Shown here: in pieces, positions 35,601 to 44,295 of the stretch
Position numbering within the stretch: the stretch's first letter is position 1
Layout of the letters: the number at the start of each line of letters is the position of its first letter
From: Nostoc sp. NMS8
GTDB lineage: Bacteria > Cyanobacteriota > Cyanobacteriia > Cyanobacteriales > Nostocaceae
Reading direction: 5' to 3'
Assembly (NCBI RefSeq): GCF_017115045.1
Contig: NZ_JABXKK010000032.1
Coordinates: forward strand, 62,001-126,000
DNA length: 64,000 bases
Translations under genes and position numbers: made by a program
The notes under the pieces: generated by a model
Database searches by the model: none
What the model was told of the DNA's origin: nothing
What the model saw: the letters and a program-made list of their open reading frames with translations, nothing else

Positions 35601-36044
35601 ATGAGCGCAACTTATAAAGCAGATTTTAACTTGTGGATTGAACAGACAGCCCAACTATTGCGATCGCATCGCTGGCATGAAGTTGATGTAGAACATCTGA
35701 TTGAAGAGGTTGAAGGCTTGGGCAAAAGTGAACGGCGGGCTATTGCCAGTCAACTAACTCGCTTAGTGTTGCATCTGTTCAAGTGGCAATATCAACCCCA
35801 GCGTCGCTCAGATAGTTGGCTCGATTCCATCACTGATTCTCGCACCCAAATTGAGTTAGCCTTAGAAGATAGTCCTAGTCTTAAGAGCTATCCTACAGAG
35901 CAACTTGAGGAAAGTTATCAAATGGCACGTCGCCAAGCAGCCAAGCAAACGGGAATACTTTTATCCGTGTTTCCAGAAGAGTGCCCATATTCTCTAGAGT
36001 TAGTGTTGGATGAAGACTGGCTACCAGAAGCAAGCGATATTTAA
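35601..36044 (+). CDS. DUF29 family protein
   Basis: A 147-residue DUF29 protein, a family abundant in cyanobacteria and without established function. DFNLWIEQTAQLLR, then LIEEVEGLGKSERRAIASQL, are the typical N-terminal segments. The start overlaps no other gene and follows the DUF433 stop by five bases, so the two are probably cotranscribed. Confidence 0.9.
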   Translation: MSATYKADFNLWIEQTAQLLRSHRWHEVDVEHLIEEVEGLGKSERRAIASQLTRLVLHLFKWQYQPQRRSDSWLDSITDSRTQIELALEDSPSLKSYPTEQLEESYQMARRQAAKQTGILLSVFPEECPYSLELVLDEDWLPEASDI

Positions 36045-36090
36045 TAACTTTATTTGTGACTGTGTGGAATGAAGCGCACTACGCAGCCAC

Positions 36091-36333
36091 TTAATATGCA
36101 TTGGTGAGTCTTGCAAAAGTTGCTTTTACTTCTTCATCACTGGCAAATTCTCCAGCATCCGCTTCAGCAATTCCCTTTTGAATCTCCTCGATTTGCCACT
36201 GATGTATCTCTAGATAAACGGCTACCGCCTCATTAAGGATGTAGCTGCGATCGCGATTCATTCCAAATGCGATCGCATCAAGTGCAGCTTTGCGATCGCT
36301 ATCTATCCGAAACGTAATATTTTCTTTGCTCAT
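36091..36333 (-). CDS. Ribbon-helix-helix (CopG/ParD-like) regulator
   Basis: An 80-residue protein. The N-terminal strand NITFRIDSDRKAALDAIA, then RDRSYILNEAVAVYLE, fits a ribbon-helix-helix DNA-binding domain. The acidic C-terminal part (EIQKGIAEADAGEFASDEEV) matches ParD/antitoxin proteins. The ATG at 36333 begins the domain; a TTG eight codons earlier is also open. No toxin gene of the ParE/RelE kind lies downstream, so it is a solitary antitoxin-like regulator. Paired palindromes just upstream are a likely autoregulatory operator. Confidence 0.78.
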   Translation of the reverse strand: MSKENITFRIDSDRKAALDAIAFGMNRDRSYILNEAVAVYLEIHQWQIEEIQKGIAEADAGEFASDEEVKATFARLTNAY

Positions 36334-36348
36334 CGTCTTGTGAAAGTT

Positions 36349-36377
36349 GTATTGCAATACATTATTCTATTGCAATA
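36349..36377. promoter_or_regulatory. Paired palindromes TATTGCAATA, putative operator of the RHH gene
   Basis: TATTGCAATA at 36350-36359 (extended to GTATTGCAATAC) and again at 36368-36377. The centres are 18 bp apart, immediately upstream of the RHH ATG. Ribbon-helix-helix antitoxins commonly bind such spaced palindromes. Binding itself is inferred. Confidence 0.55.
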
Positions 36378-36503
36378 TTTTTCATTGTAAACAAAAACAT
36401 GATAGTTAAAATTTTTCACAGAATCAGTGAAATTCCCCATTCGCCCATGCATTGAGGTAGTTCATTATGGTGATACCAGTCAAATAATTTACACATCTAA
36501 ATT

Positions 36504-37142
36504 ATGTCTTTGAAGTTTGAAGATGAATATGCTTATACATTGGATAATTTAGCGTCAGCATTGAAACGTTCATACGAGCAAATAAAACAGACCAGTACAT
36601 TCTCTAGTGAGTTTGATTATTCACAGGCAATCGCGAAGCGTCTGCGTGCTTTTTATTGTTCTCAATTAGAAATTAAGGAGTTTCTTAAGAAGGAGGTGGC
36701 TCAAGCCGGTTCAGACTTTTTTGTAGAAACAGTACTCTTCTTTCTCAATTTGTTTAATGATTTAGAAAATCTTGGCTTGGAAATCGCTTCAGAACGTCCA
36801 CTCCAAAAAAAACGTAACACTATACGTCCTGATATTAGTGTCTGGCGTGGCGATGAATTACTTGCCATTATTGAATGCAAAACACAACTTGGTTGGCATC
36901 GACAAAATTGGGATGAGCATTTTCAATATCGGGAACAGAAATTAAAAGAAGTCTCAGAAGAGGCAAAGATATTTCTTGTAGTTATGACTAGTTGTAATTG
37001 GGGTGGTTTTGGTAATGATTCAAGAGTTGGGGAACAACTATTTTGTTTACTGAATGAGAAATGGCCAACAGAGGATTTTCTGACGTTAGATAGTCGTATT
37101 GAACAACTCTTTGATAAAGTAAAGGCAATTGCTTGCGTGTAG
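36504..37142 (+). CDS. Hypothetical protein with restriction-endonuclease-like motif
   Basis: A 212-residue protein of no family I can name. A PD-(D/E)XK-type active site is suggested by RPDISVWRGDELLAIIECKT: Asp110, then Glu124-Cys-Lys126, followed by an acidic helix (WDEHFQYREQKL). The N-terminal half is helical. It is not accompanied by a methyltransferase. It may be a solitary nuclease or a non-catalytic relative. It lies beside the RHH regulator (divergent) and an Uma2-type gene in a block of small accessory genes. Confidence 0.6.
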   Translation: MSLKFEDEYAYTLDNLASALKRSYEQIKQTSTFSSEFDYSQAIAKRLRAFYCSQLEIKEFLKKEVAQAGSDFFVETVLFFLNLFNDLENLGLEIASERPLQKKRNTIRPDISVWRGDELLAIIECKTQLGWHRQNWDEHFQYREQKLKEVSEEAKIFLVVMTSCNWGGFGNDSRVGEQLFCLLNEKWPTEDFLTLDSRIEQLFDKVKAIACV

Positions 37143-37246
37143 ATTAGTAAATTGATTTGAAGCAAGAAAACCCAGCAATTTATGTATCTTTAGGAACTAC
37201 ACTTTGTGCGATCGCACAGGGGCTAAAATCTAAATGCAATGGACAA

Positions 37247-37272
37247 GCGATGTCTACGACGGGCTATTCGGC
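37247..37272. repeat. Dispersed repeat copy
   Basis: GCGATGTCTACGACGGGCTA, then TTCGGC, in the gap between two convergent genes. It is the same family as 1134, 16639, 38986 and 41042. Confidence 0.6.
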
Positions 37273-37305
37273 ATTGCAATTATCCAAGGCTAACAACAAC
37301 AGCAG

Positions 37306-38028
37306 CTAAGTTGGGCAGTTTTGGGTTAGTTGTAGCTTCAGGTAATCAATGAAGTCCAGAATTTCTGTATCAGTGAGTTGTAGACGCGATCGCTTCCCAT
37401 ATTTATGCTGTAAATAATCCCTTCCCTGCTCTGGAGTCCAATTTAATTGAGCTAAATATGTGTCAGTTTTAGCTATAAAAACATCACGAGGTTCAACCGT
37501 TTTTATATTGTTAGCTATTTCTGGTTGAGATGGATTTTTATCTTGATTAACATTGTGAATTTTATTAATTTTTAAACTTAATTTTTGCCCTAAAGATTGC
37601 CAGTCTAATTCTTTATGTCCATCCCAACTAACACCTACAGAACGATAAGTTATTGGATCGTAAATTTTACAAAAAACTACATTACTATCTCCAGGACTAA
37701 CGGCGATCGTTAGTGGATTACACAATTCTTTATAAGTAAGGGTATCTAAAGATAATAATAAACTTTTAGAAAAGAAAGAGTCGCTACCTGAACGGATAAT
37801 ATAAGGTTTATCTGCCAAAATATATAAATCGTTTTTTTCAACTGGCCCGAATTTAGTTTCAACCTTTTTATTAACTTCTATCTCTGTAATTACCCCAGTC
37901 AAGGCTCTTTCATAAACTGGGATGCGTCTTTCATCTTCAGCAAGCATATACCAACAGTGATCGGATTCTTTGCTGACAAAGACATATTGAGGTTTTGGTA
38001 CTGCTCCAAATCCTAATTTAACTTCCAT
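37306..38028 (-). CDS. Hypothetical protein with C-terminal helical module
   Basis: A 240-residue protein I do not recognise. The N-terminal part (VKLGFGAVPKPQYVFVSKES) is beta-rich. The C-terminal 45 residues (LNWTPEQGRDYLQHKYGKRS, then LQLTDTEILDFIDYL) resemble a small helical module seen at the ends of several cyanobacterial proteins, which is an impression rather than a proven match. The ATG at 38028 is chosen; a TTG at 38094 would add 22 residues. It may be cotranscribed with the Uma2 gene 150 bases upstream. Confidence 0.6.
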   Translation of the reverse strand: MEVKLGFGAVPKPQYVFVSKESDHCWYMLAEDERRIPVYERALTGVITEIEVNKKVETKFGPVEKNDLYILADKPYIIRSGSDSFFSKSLLLSLDTLTYKELCNPLTIAVSPGDSNVVFCKIYDPITYRSVGVSWDGHKELDWQSLGQKLSLKINKIHNVNQDKNPSQPEIANNIKTVEPRDVFIAKTDTYLAQLNWTPEQGRDYLQHKYGKRSRLQLTDTEILDFIDYLKLQLTQNCPT

Positions 38029-38178
38029 ATTTTTGATGAAGGTTTTGGTAAATATATTTATTGAGCAACCAGCTTTTACGATTTGTACCGTCAAGCAATG
38101 AGTTACTTTATAGATATAATTCCCTAGCCAGGAAGCTAATTAACATTAAGTCAGCGAAAATTACAAAATTTGGTGAAT

Positions 38179-38901
38179 CTATGACAAAGTTTCTGGATCG
38201 ACACCAAGTGCATTCAACCTTTCAATTAACATTTTCACCTGTTGTTCTGCTTCCACTCGTCGCTGTTCTTCAAAAGCTGTGCGTTCTTCAGCTTCCCTAA
38301 TGCGTTCTTCTGGTGTTAGCAATCTTTGCCCTTCTTGGTCATACCAGTAGAGCCACTCTCGTACTATACCTTGATAAATTCCTCGTTCTCGCCCAATTCC
38401 TAAACCAATTTCTGGCAGCCAAACGGGATTTCCTGACATTAAGATATATTCCCCATCAACTAGGTGATACACCTCCAAAGGTGTCTTTCTACGCCGAAGC
38501 GGACTATATACAACGTAGTACAAAATTCCTAATTCTTTGGCATAGAATTCTTTCTTGGCGCTATATTCTTCCCGATATATTTGGGAAACAACTTCTAGCG
38601 CTAAAATTGGCAGTTGCTCTTCTTCCCACAGCACATAACTTAGGCGTAAATCCTCATCAACGAAGCGTTTAACTTCTAAACTGAGAAATCCATCAGGGAC
38701 AATGGCTGGTTTATCTGGGTGATAATAAATACCCATATCAACACCAAAGAACCAATCCCAGCGATCGCACCAAACTAAAGCCAGTGTCGTTTTTAGCAAG
38801 CCGGGAATTAAATTTTGGAGTTCATTATCCACAGCAGTATCATCTGAGTCGGGTAGTTCTTCGGAAGATGGCAAACAATGGAGAGGATTGTAGTTTAACA
38901 T
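38179..38901 (-). CDS. Uma2 family (DUF820) putative endonuclease
   Basis: A 240-residue Uma2/DUF820 protein, a cyanobacteria-expanded family with a restriction-endonuclease-like fold. The start MLNYNPLHCLPSSEELPDSD is the standard N-terminus of the subfamily and fixes the ATG at 38901 (a GTG at 38964 is open but less likely). Active-site-like residues are Asp in PAIVPDGFLSLE, Glu in ILALEVVSQ and Lys in EYSAKKEFYAKELGI. A C-terminal Glu-rich coiled coil (REAEERTAFEEQRRVEAEQQ) follows. The biological target is unknown. Confidence 0.88.
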   Translation of the reverse strand: MLNYNPLHCLPSSEELPDSDDTAVDNELQNLIPGLLKTTLALVWCDRWDWFFGVDMGIYYHPDKPAIVPDGFLSLEVKRFVDEDLRLSYVLWEEEQLPILALEVVSQIYREEYSAKKEFYAKELGILYYVVYSPLRRRKTPLEVYHLVDGEYILMSGNPVWLPEIGLGIGRERGIYQGIVREWLYWYDQEGQRLLTPEERIREAEERTAFEEQRRVEAEQQVKMLIERLNALGVDPETLS

Positions 38902-39167
38902 GAGCAGTTTTGCCAAATCTGATTCTAGATAGATTGTACGTAATCTATTGATGTGCGATCGCACATCAATAAAGAAGCATTTTTAGCGTAGGCGTAGACA
39001 TCGCCTTGTATCTCTCTTCTCAGTATCAAAATACTCATAAGTGTAAAATCTTTACATTAGATTCGTGCTTTTTCGGTACTGATTATCAGAGTGTCTAACT
39101 GACAATAGCAAAAAAGGGCGGAACATTTTTTACTTTACCGAATCAAAATTTTTGAGTGAGTAACAAA

Positions 39168-39192
39168 AAGGGCGGGTAAAAAACCCGCCCTT
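39168..39192 (-). terminator. Terminator after ndhD
   Basis: On the minus strand AAGGGCGGGT, TTTTT loop and ACCCGCCCTT form a perfect 10-bp stem, followed by TTTTGTT. It lies 39 bases past the ndhD stop. The surrounding gap 38902-39230 also holds an inverted dispersed repeat (38986-39004) and no gene. Confidence 0.85.
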
Positions 39193-39230
39193 GAAGCAAT
39201 AAATATTTCAACTAAACTAGCGATCGCAAC

Positions 39231-40808
39231 TTAATTACCAATTTTCGGCGCATTCAAAGAAACCTTTAGCGTTTTTTCTTGTTGCTGTGCTAATGTCGGC
39301 ACGGAATCACGCAATCTTGCTGTCAATTGTACAGTTGTAGCGTCGTACATTTGAGTCAGCAATTTGGGATAGAAACCAATACCAATAATTGGAATTAACA
39401 AACAGGCAATGATAAATACTTCACGGGGTTCGGCATCTATCAAAGCTTGGTGAGAAACTAATTCCTCGTTCTCTTTACCGTAGAAAATTTCTCGCAACAT
39501 CGACAGCAGATAAATCGGAGTTAAAATCACTCCCACTGCCATCAAGAACACGACGATCACTTTGAAGGTAGAGCTATAAGCATCGCTAGTAGCAAAGCCC
39601 ACAAATACCATCAATTCTGCCACGAAACCGCTCATCCCTGGCAATGCCAAAGAAGCCATTGAACAGGTGGTGAACATGGCGAAAATCTTCGGCATTCTCT
39701 TCGCGACACCGCCCATTTCATCCAACATTAAGGTGTGGGTGCGATCGTAAGTTGCGCCAACCAGGAAGAACAAACTCGCCCCAATTAACCCGTGGGAAAC
39801 CATTTGTAACACTGCCCCACTCAATCCCAAATCTGTGAAGGAGGCAATACCAATCATCACAAAGCCCATGTGAGAAATTGAGGAGTAGGCAATTTTTCGC
39901 TTTAGGTTTCGCTGGGCAAAGGATGTCAAGGCAGCGTAGATGATATTAACTACCCCCAAAACTACGAACACTGGTGCAAAATAAGCGTGGGCATCGGGGA
40001 GCATTTGGGCATTCATCCGAACTAAGGCGTAACCGCCCATTTTCAGGAGAATACCTGCTAATAACATGTGTACAGGGGCTGTAGCTTCACCGTGGGCATC
40101 AGGTAGCCAGGTGTGCAAGGGAATGATGGGCAACTTGACGGCGTAAGCAATCAGGAAGCCAGCATAGAGGGCAAGTTGGAAATTCAGGGCGAAATCTTTT
40201 AAGGCGATCGCTCTCATGTCGAACGTCACCGTATCGCCGTAAAATCCCATTGTCAGGGCAGACAGCAAAATAAACAGCGAACCGCCTGCGGTGTATAAAA
40301 TAAATTTAGTCGCTGCATACTGCCGTCTTTTGCCTCCCCAAATCGACAGCAGAAAGTATATCGGTACTAGTTCCAGTTCCCACACCAGGAAAAACAACAG
40401 CATATCCTGGACGGCGAACACGGCAATCTGACCGCCATACATTGCCAAAATCAAGAAGTAAAATAGCTTCGGCTTGAAGGTGACAGGCCAAGCTGCTAAT
40501 ATCGCCAGCGTGGTAATGAATCCAGTCAAAATAATTAGGGGCATAGATAAGCCATCTGCCCCTACTGACCAATTCAAATCTAGTTGGGGTACCCAGGGGT
40601 AACTCTCGACCAACTGCAAATCTGGATTGGAGAAATCATACCCAGTATAAAAAGCATAAACAATTAGCGCAAAATCTATCAGCCCTACGATGAGGGAGTA
40701 CCAGCGCACTGTTTTGCCTTCTTTATCTGGGATGATGGGAATCAGTAGTGAAGCGGCTATCGGCAACAGAATAATCGTCGTCAGCCACGGAAAATTAGCT
40801 GTATTCAT
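39231..40808 (-). CDS. ndhD: NAD(P)H-quinone oxidoreductase subunit 4 (NdhD)
   Basis: A 525-residue, 14-helix antiporter-like subunit of cyanobacterial NDH-1, which pumps protons during respiration and photosystem I cyclic flow. Typical segments are [20 protein letters not shown] with the conserved Glu, [18 protein letters not shown] with the helix-7 Lys region, and [18 protein letters not shown]. The ATG at 40808 is chosen, with GTG one codon earlier. It resembles the NdhD1-type of NDH-1L respiratory complexes rather than the CO2-uptake forms; this assignment is by impression. ndhF lies upstream on the same strand beyond a kinase-GUN4 gene. Confidence 0.94.
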   Translation of the reverse strand: MNTANFPWLTTIILLPIAASLLIPIIPDKEGKTVRWYSLIVGLIDFALIVYAFYTGYDFSNPDLQLVESYPWVPQLDLNWSVGADGLSMPLIILTGFITTLAILAAWPVTFKPKLFYFLILAMYGGQIAVFAVQDMLLFFLVWELELVPIYFLLSIWGGKRRQYAATKFILYTAGGSLFILLSALTMGFYGDTVTFDMRAIALKDFALNFQLALYAGFLIAYAVKLPIIPLHTWLPDAHGEATAPVHMLLAGILLKMGGYALVRMNAQMLPDAHAYFAPVFVVLGVVNIIYAALTSFAQRNLKRKIAYSSISHMGFVMIGIASFTDLGLSGAVLQMVSHGLIGASLFFLVGATYDRTHTLMLDEMGGVAKRMPKIFAMFTTCSMASLALPGMSGFVAELMVFVGFATSDAYSSTFKVIVVFLMAVGVILTPIYLLSMLREIFYGKENEELVSHQALIDAEPREVFIIACLLIPIIGIGFYPKLLTQMYDATTVQLTARLRDSVPTLAQQQEKTLKVSLNAPKIGN

Positions 40809-41153
40809 CACAATTCGTCTGCTATCAAAATCATGTTTGGCAAAAAGTCACTAGTTATTAAGTAACAGCTTTTTGGGGATTTCGTCTTCCTCGTTAGGTT
40901 GATTTAATTAAATTGGCAATCCCCCATTTCTTCTCTTGGGAGTCTTTTTTGACATTTAGGGGTGTGGAATGTGCGTTGTGATACTCCCAGTCAAGTCAAA
41001 AATTTACCTTAAAAAAGCCGTTAAAATTATAGTTTAGTGGTGCGATGTCTACGACAAGCCGCTTTGCGTCTACGCATCGCCCCTGGCATCACTAAAAATA
41101 CACGATGCTGTTTGGTGATTGTTGAAAAAAGCCTAACAGGAGAAATAACCATA
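40809..41153. other. Intergenic region with dispersed repeat
   Basis: 345 bases upstream of ndhD and of the small plus-strand gene. A dispersed repeat copy lies at 41042-41076 (GCGATGTCTACGACAAGCCG, then CTTTGCGTCTACGC). It probably contains the ndhD promoter. Confidence 0.45.
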
Positions 41154-41411
41154 ATGATAATTGCACAAATTGAAAGTCAGATTCGTTATGTCACCAACGC
41201 AGATGGAGAAACAACAGATGTACTCATCCCTGTAGAACTTTGGCAACAGCTTATAAGTTCCATAAATTCTGATAACACCAGTGGTTTAGCTTGGATTGAT
41301 GAACAAGAGCCAAAAGCACAAATATTAGCCGATTTGCAAGAGTCTGTGCGACAAGCAGCAGCTGGACAAACTTTTCCAGTTTCAGAGCTTTGGGACGATA
41401 TTGAAGCCTAA
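41154..41411 (+). CDS. Small antitoxin-like protein
   Basis: An 85-residue protein beginning MIIAQIESQIRYVTNADGET. A short beta-hairpin N-terminus and an acidic tail (QTFPVSELWDDIEA) resemble cyanobacterial antitoxin-type proteins that precede RelE/YoeB-like toxins, but the match is only general. AGGAG at 41139-41143 fits the ATG at 41154; the open frame extends to 41037 through repeat sequence and is not used. No toxin follows: after the stop only nine codons are open. Confidence 0.6.
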   Translation: MIIAQIESQIRYVTNADGETTDVLIPVELWQQLISSINSDNTSGLAWIDEQEPKAQILADLQESVRQAAAGQTFPVSELWDDIEA

Positions 41412-41647
41412 ATGTATTGGATATTCTTCGCAGATTATTAAATCAGCAACCTTCTCTAGTTCACGCTTGACAGATTTTTTGCAAAAAATGCCATGAGCAT
41501 TTATATAGTTAAGTATTATCTTATTTTAATCTTCAGGGATGTTATTCATCGTTTCAGATACAGGAAAGCTATAAGTTGCACAGCTTACTAGTAAATTAAC
41601 GAGTTACAGAGATTAGAAATTTTTTATATCTTTTCGGAGATTACACT

Positions 41648-43345
41648 TTACAAGTCTTTACGCAAGAAAAGATACCTAAAAAATTCTCCTAACCTCACCT
41701 TATCTTCCCAGTCCCCAATCCAAGTCCAATCCTGAGAATAACCTATACTCATAGGGAGGTGGCCTTCTGGTGCTGTAATGTCAAAAGTAATTTCATAGTC
41801 ATACAACCAGTGTCTTCCTGCGCTCCAGCCTACAACATCGCCAAAAGCTTCCCAAACGTTATCTTTGTCCTGTCTAGTAGTTGCCGCCAGACTTCGATAA
41901 ATACGTTTTTGCACGGAAAAACCAAAACGACCATTGCTGTACTTTACCCACAATTGATCAATGGTGCGAAGGTCTTCACAAGGGAAATTACTAATACTTT
42001 CATAATCTAACCAATTTTTATTTTTCCTTTTAGCTACCGCTAACATTAATTCTGCTGTTTCCTCATCAGCTTTTTGCCACATCCCTCTCATGAGTAAATT
42101 ACACAGTTGGGTGTAGTCCATTCCTACAGATGATATTAGCTCAATATCATTTAATTGAGCTAATTTAGAAGTTTTAATTTCAGACTTTGGCTCGTAACAT
42201 AACAAGTCTCTACGCGAGATAAGAGAGAAACCACCCCCGCATTTAGATCCCACATAACAAGCAACCTCAACCAAACCTTCCCAATCCCGTCCTAAAAAAC
42301 TAAACAGGCATTTTACTACCGGAAGGTGCGCCTTTGGTGCTGTTATATCAAAAGTAATATCTTTGTAATATAACCAGTCTTCCCCTATCTTCTTCCAGCC
42401 TATAATTTCCCCAAACTTTCGCCAAACTTCTGAATTATATTTCCAAATTTGTTCCGTTCCCCCCATATTTTTATAAATATGCTTTTGAACGGAAAATCCA
42501 AAATGCCCATCGCTGTATTTTACCCACAACTGGTCAATGGTACGGAGGTCTTCATAGGGGAAGTTGTCACTACTTTCAATATCTAACCAACCTTCTTCTT
42601 CTCGTTTCGCTACTGCTAACATTACTCGCGCTGTTTCTTCATCAGCATCTTTCCACTTCCCTGTTGCTAGTAAGTCACGGAGATGGGTATAGTCTATGTC
42701 TACGGCTGATATTAGCTTAATATCATCTAATTCTGATAATTCAGGATTTTGAATTTCAGACTTTGGACTGGGAAGATCACAAGTCTCAATGCGAAAGAAT
42801 ATATCCCACCCTACATTCATAAATTCAAAACTGCTCATAATTTTGAAAACCAAAATCCACAGACACGCTGGGAATTGGGCTTCTGGTGCTTTTATATTAA
42901 AAGTAATATGTTTGTAATATAACCACTCTCCTCTTTTTCTCCAGCCTACAACCTCACCGAATGCTTCCCAAATTTTTTGATCGTAATACCTCGTTCCACC
43001 GAGACTTTGATAAATTTTTTTCTGTGCAGAAAAGCCAAAACGCCCATTACTGTATTTTTCCCACAACTGGTCAATAGTGCGGAGGTCTTCACAGGGAAAC
43101 TTATCAATACTTTTAATATCCAACCAACCTTCTTCTTCCCTGTTTGCAACCGCTAACATTACTCGCGCTGTTTCTTCATCAGCCTCTTTCCACTTCCCGT
43201 CTGCGAGTAAATCACCCAGTCCAGTGTAGTCCATCCCTACGGTTGATTTTAATTGTACGTCTCCCTGTGTTTTGCTATTGACCAAACCTAATAATTCCCG
43301 AAATTCTCGTACAGTCTGGGGACGATTCTCTACTTCCAACTCCAT
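41648..43345 (-). CDS. Triple GUN4-domain protein (3' part of an interrupted kinase gene)
   Basis: 565 residues containing three GUN4 domains at about 38-160, 216-345 and 408-535. Each starts with DYTxL..LL..GxWxxADEETA and contains FPCEDLRTIDQLW, then KYSNGRFGFSVQK and ITFDITAP. GUN4 binds porphyrins and stimulates Mg-chelatase; GUN4 modules attached to kinases are thought to be sensors. The first 20 residues (MELEVENRPQTVREFRELLG) are the end of a kinase domain, and the frame is open upstream to a TAA at 43409. This is therefore the second half of one gene with 43409-44107. Separate translation from M at 43345 is not supported by a clear SD. Confidence 0.85.
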   Translation of the reverse strand: MELEVENRPQTVREFRELLGLVNSKTQGDVQLKSTVGMDYTGLGDLLADGKWKEADEETARVMLAVANREEEGWLDIKSIDKFPCEDLRTIDQLWEKYSNGRFGFSAQKKIYQSLGGTRYYDQKIWEAFGEVVGWRKRGEWLYYKHITFNIKAPEAQFPACLWILVFKIMSSFEFMNVGWDIFFRIETCDLPSPKSEIQNPELSELDDIKLISAVDIDYTHLRDLLATGKWKDADEETARVMLAVAKREEEGWLDIESSDNFPYEDLRTIDQLWVKYSDGHFGFSVQKHIYKNMGGTEQIWKYNSEVWRKFGEIIGWKKIGEDWLYYKDITFDITAPKAHLPVVKCLFSFLGRDWEGLVEVACYVGSKCGGGFSLISRRDLLCYEPKSEIKTSKLAQLNDIELISSVGMDYTQLCNLLMRGMWQKADEETAELMLAVAKRKNKNWLDYESISNFPCEDLRTIDQLWVKYSNGRFGFSVQKRIYRSLAATTRQDKDNVWEAFGDVVGWSAGRHWLYDYEITFDITAPEGHLPMSIGYSQDWTWIGDWEDKVRLGEFFRYLFLRKDL

Positions 43346-43408
43346 CCCCTTGATAATGGCATTATTGACCCTATTACTAATCCGAGAATTATAATACTGT
43401 GGTGGTTT

Positions 43409-44107
43409 TTAAGGTAAAGAACCATACTTGCGAATAATTGACTCATGTACATATTCATTTTTTTCTTTCAGTCCATCCGCAGTCAATAAATAATACAGCG
43501 TTGTCGCTAAAGCATAAACATCTGTATAAAGACCTAACTTTTCATCAGGATGATATTGTTCCGGTGGTGCATAACCTGGGGTGCGTCCATCCCTTGTGGT
43601 AAGTTTATCAATTTTGCAAGCCAGCCCAAAATCAACTAAAATCGTTTCCTTTTTACCGCGACGTAAAACAATATTATGGGGTTTAATATCCCGATGAATC
43701 ATTCCGTCTTGTTGGTGAATATATTCTAAAGCCTGTCCAATTTGGTCAATATACAACAGCGCATCATTTTCTGATAATTGCCCATATTCATCAACATAAT
43801 CATTTAAATCTACACCATCAATAAACTCCATCACCATTCCCCACAGCCCATCTTCCTGAATCATTTTATGGACTTTGACAACATGGGGATGAGAAAAAGC
43901 GCGGAGATTAAAAGCCTCATTAACAAATCTTTCCTGTTGCTTAGGAAAATCTTTAGCCCTTTGTCGCTTCCCGTTCAAGGTTTTGATAGCGACTAACTGC
44001 TCAGTGCTTGTTTCTATCGCACTATAGGTAATACCAAAACCACCTTCACCCAACACATCTTGAATAATATATTTACCATCACTGATAGATTGATTGGGTG
44101 TCCACAT
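43409..44107 (-). CDS. Serine/threonine protein kinase, cut by in-frame TAA
   Basis: 232 residues of a Hanks-type kinase. The glycine loop LGEGGFGITY, catalytic VAIKTL, HRDIKPHNIVL, VDFG and the GYAPPEQY substrate loop are all visible. It stops at TAA (43409-43411) inside the C-lobe after RKYGSLP. The same frame continues KPPQYYNSRISNRVNNAIIK and joins the GUN4 part, where kinase helices end with MELEVENRPQ. The intact gene would encode a kinase-GUN4x3 protein of about 820 residues. The missing C-lobe end makes activity doubtful. The ATG at 44107 is chosen over TTG 44119. Confidence 0.88.
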   Translation of the reverse strand: MWTPNQSISDGKYIIQDVLGEGGFGITYSAIETSTEQLVAIKTLNGKRQRAKDFPKQQERFVNEAFNLRAFSHPHVVKVHKMIQEDGLWGMVMEFIDGVDLNDYVDEYGQLSENDALLYIDQIGQALEYIHQQDGMIHRDIKPHNIVLRRGKKETILVDFGLACKIDKLTTRDGRTPGYAPPEQYHPDEKLGLYTDVYALATTLYYLLTADGLKEKNEYVHESIIRKYGSLP

Positions 44108-44295
44108 ACGTAGATGCAATAATAAATATTTTTATACGTTACATGGCAATTTTAGATCAAATAAACGTACATGGCTTGTATTAAAAAATCTTGTTATCTT
44201 TTCAGGCGTAACTCTCAATTCTTCTCTGCGACTCTGCGCCTCTGCGTGAGACAAAAAATAATGTAGGGGCGGACGATCGCCCACCCCGATTAAAA

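Noticed and set aside
41412..41520. Toxin gene after the antitoxin-like gene at 41154
   Set aside because: The frame after the stop has only nine codons, and no RelE, YoeB or PIN-like sequence is seen in any frame.
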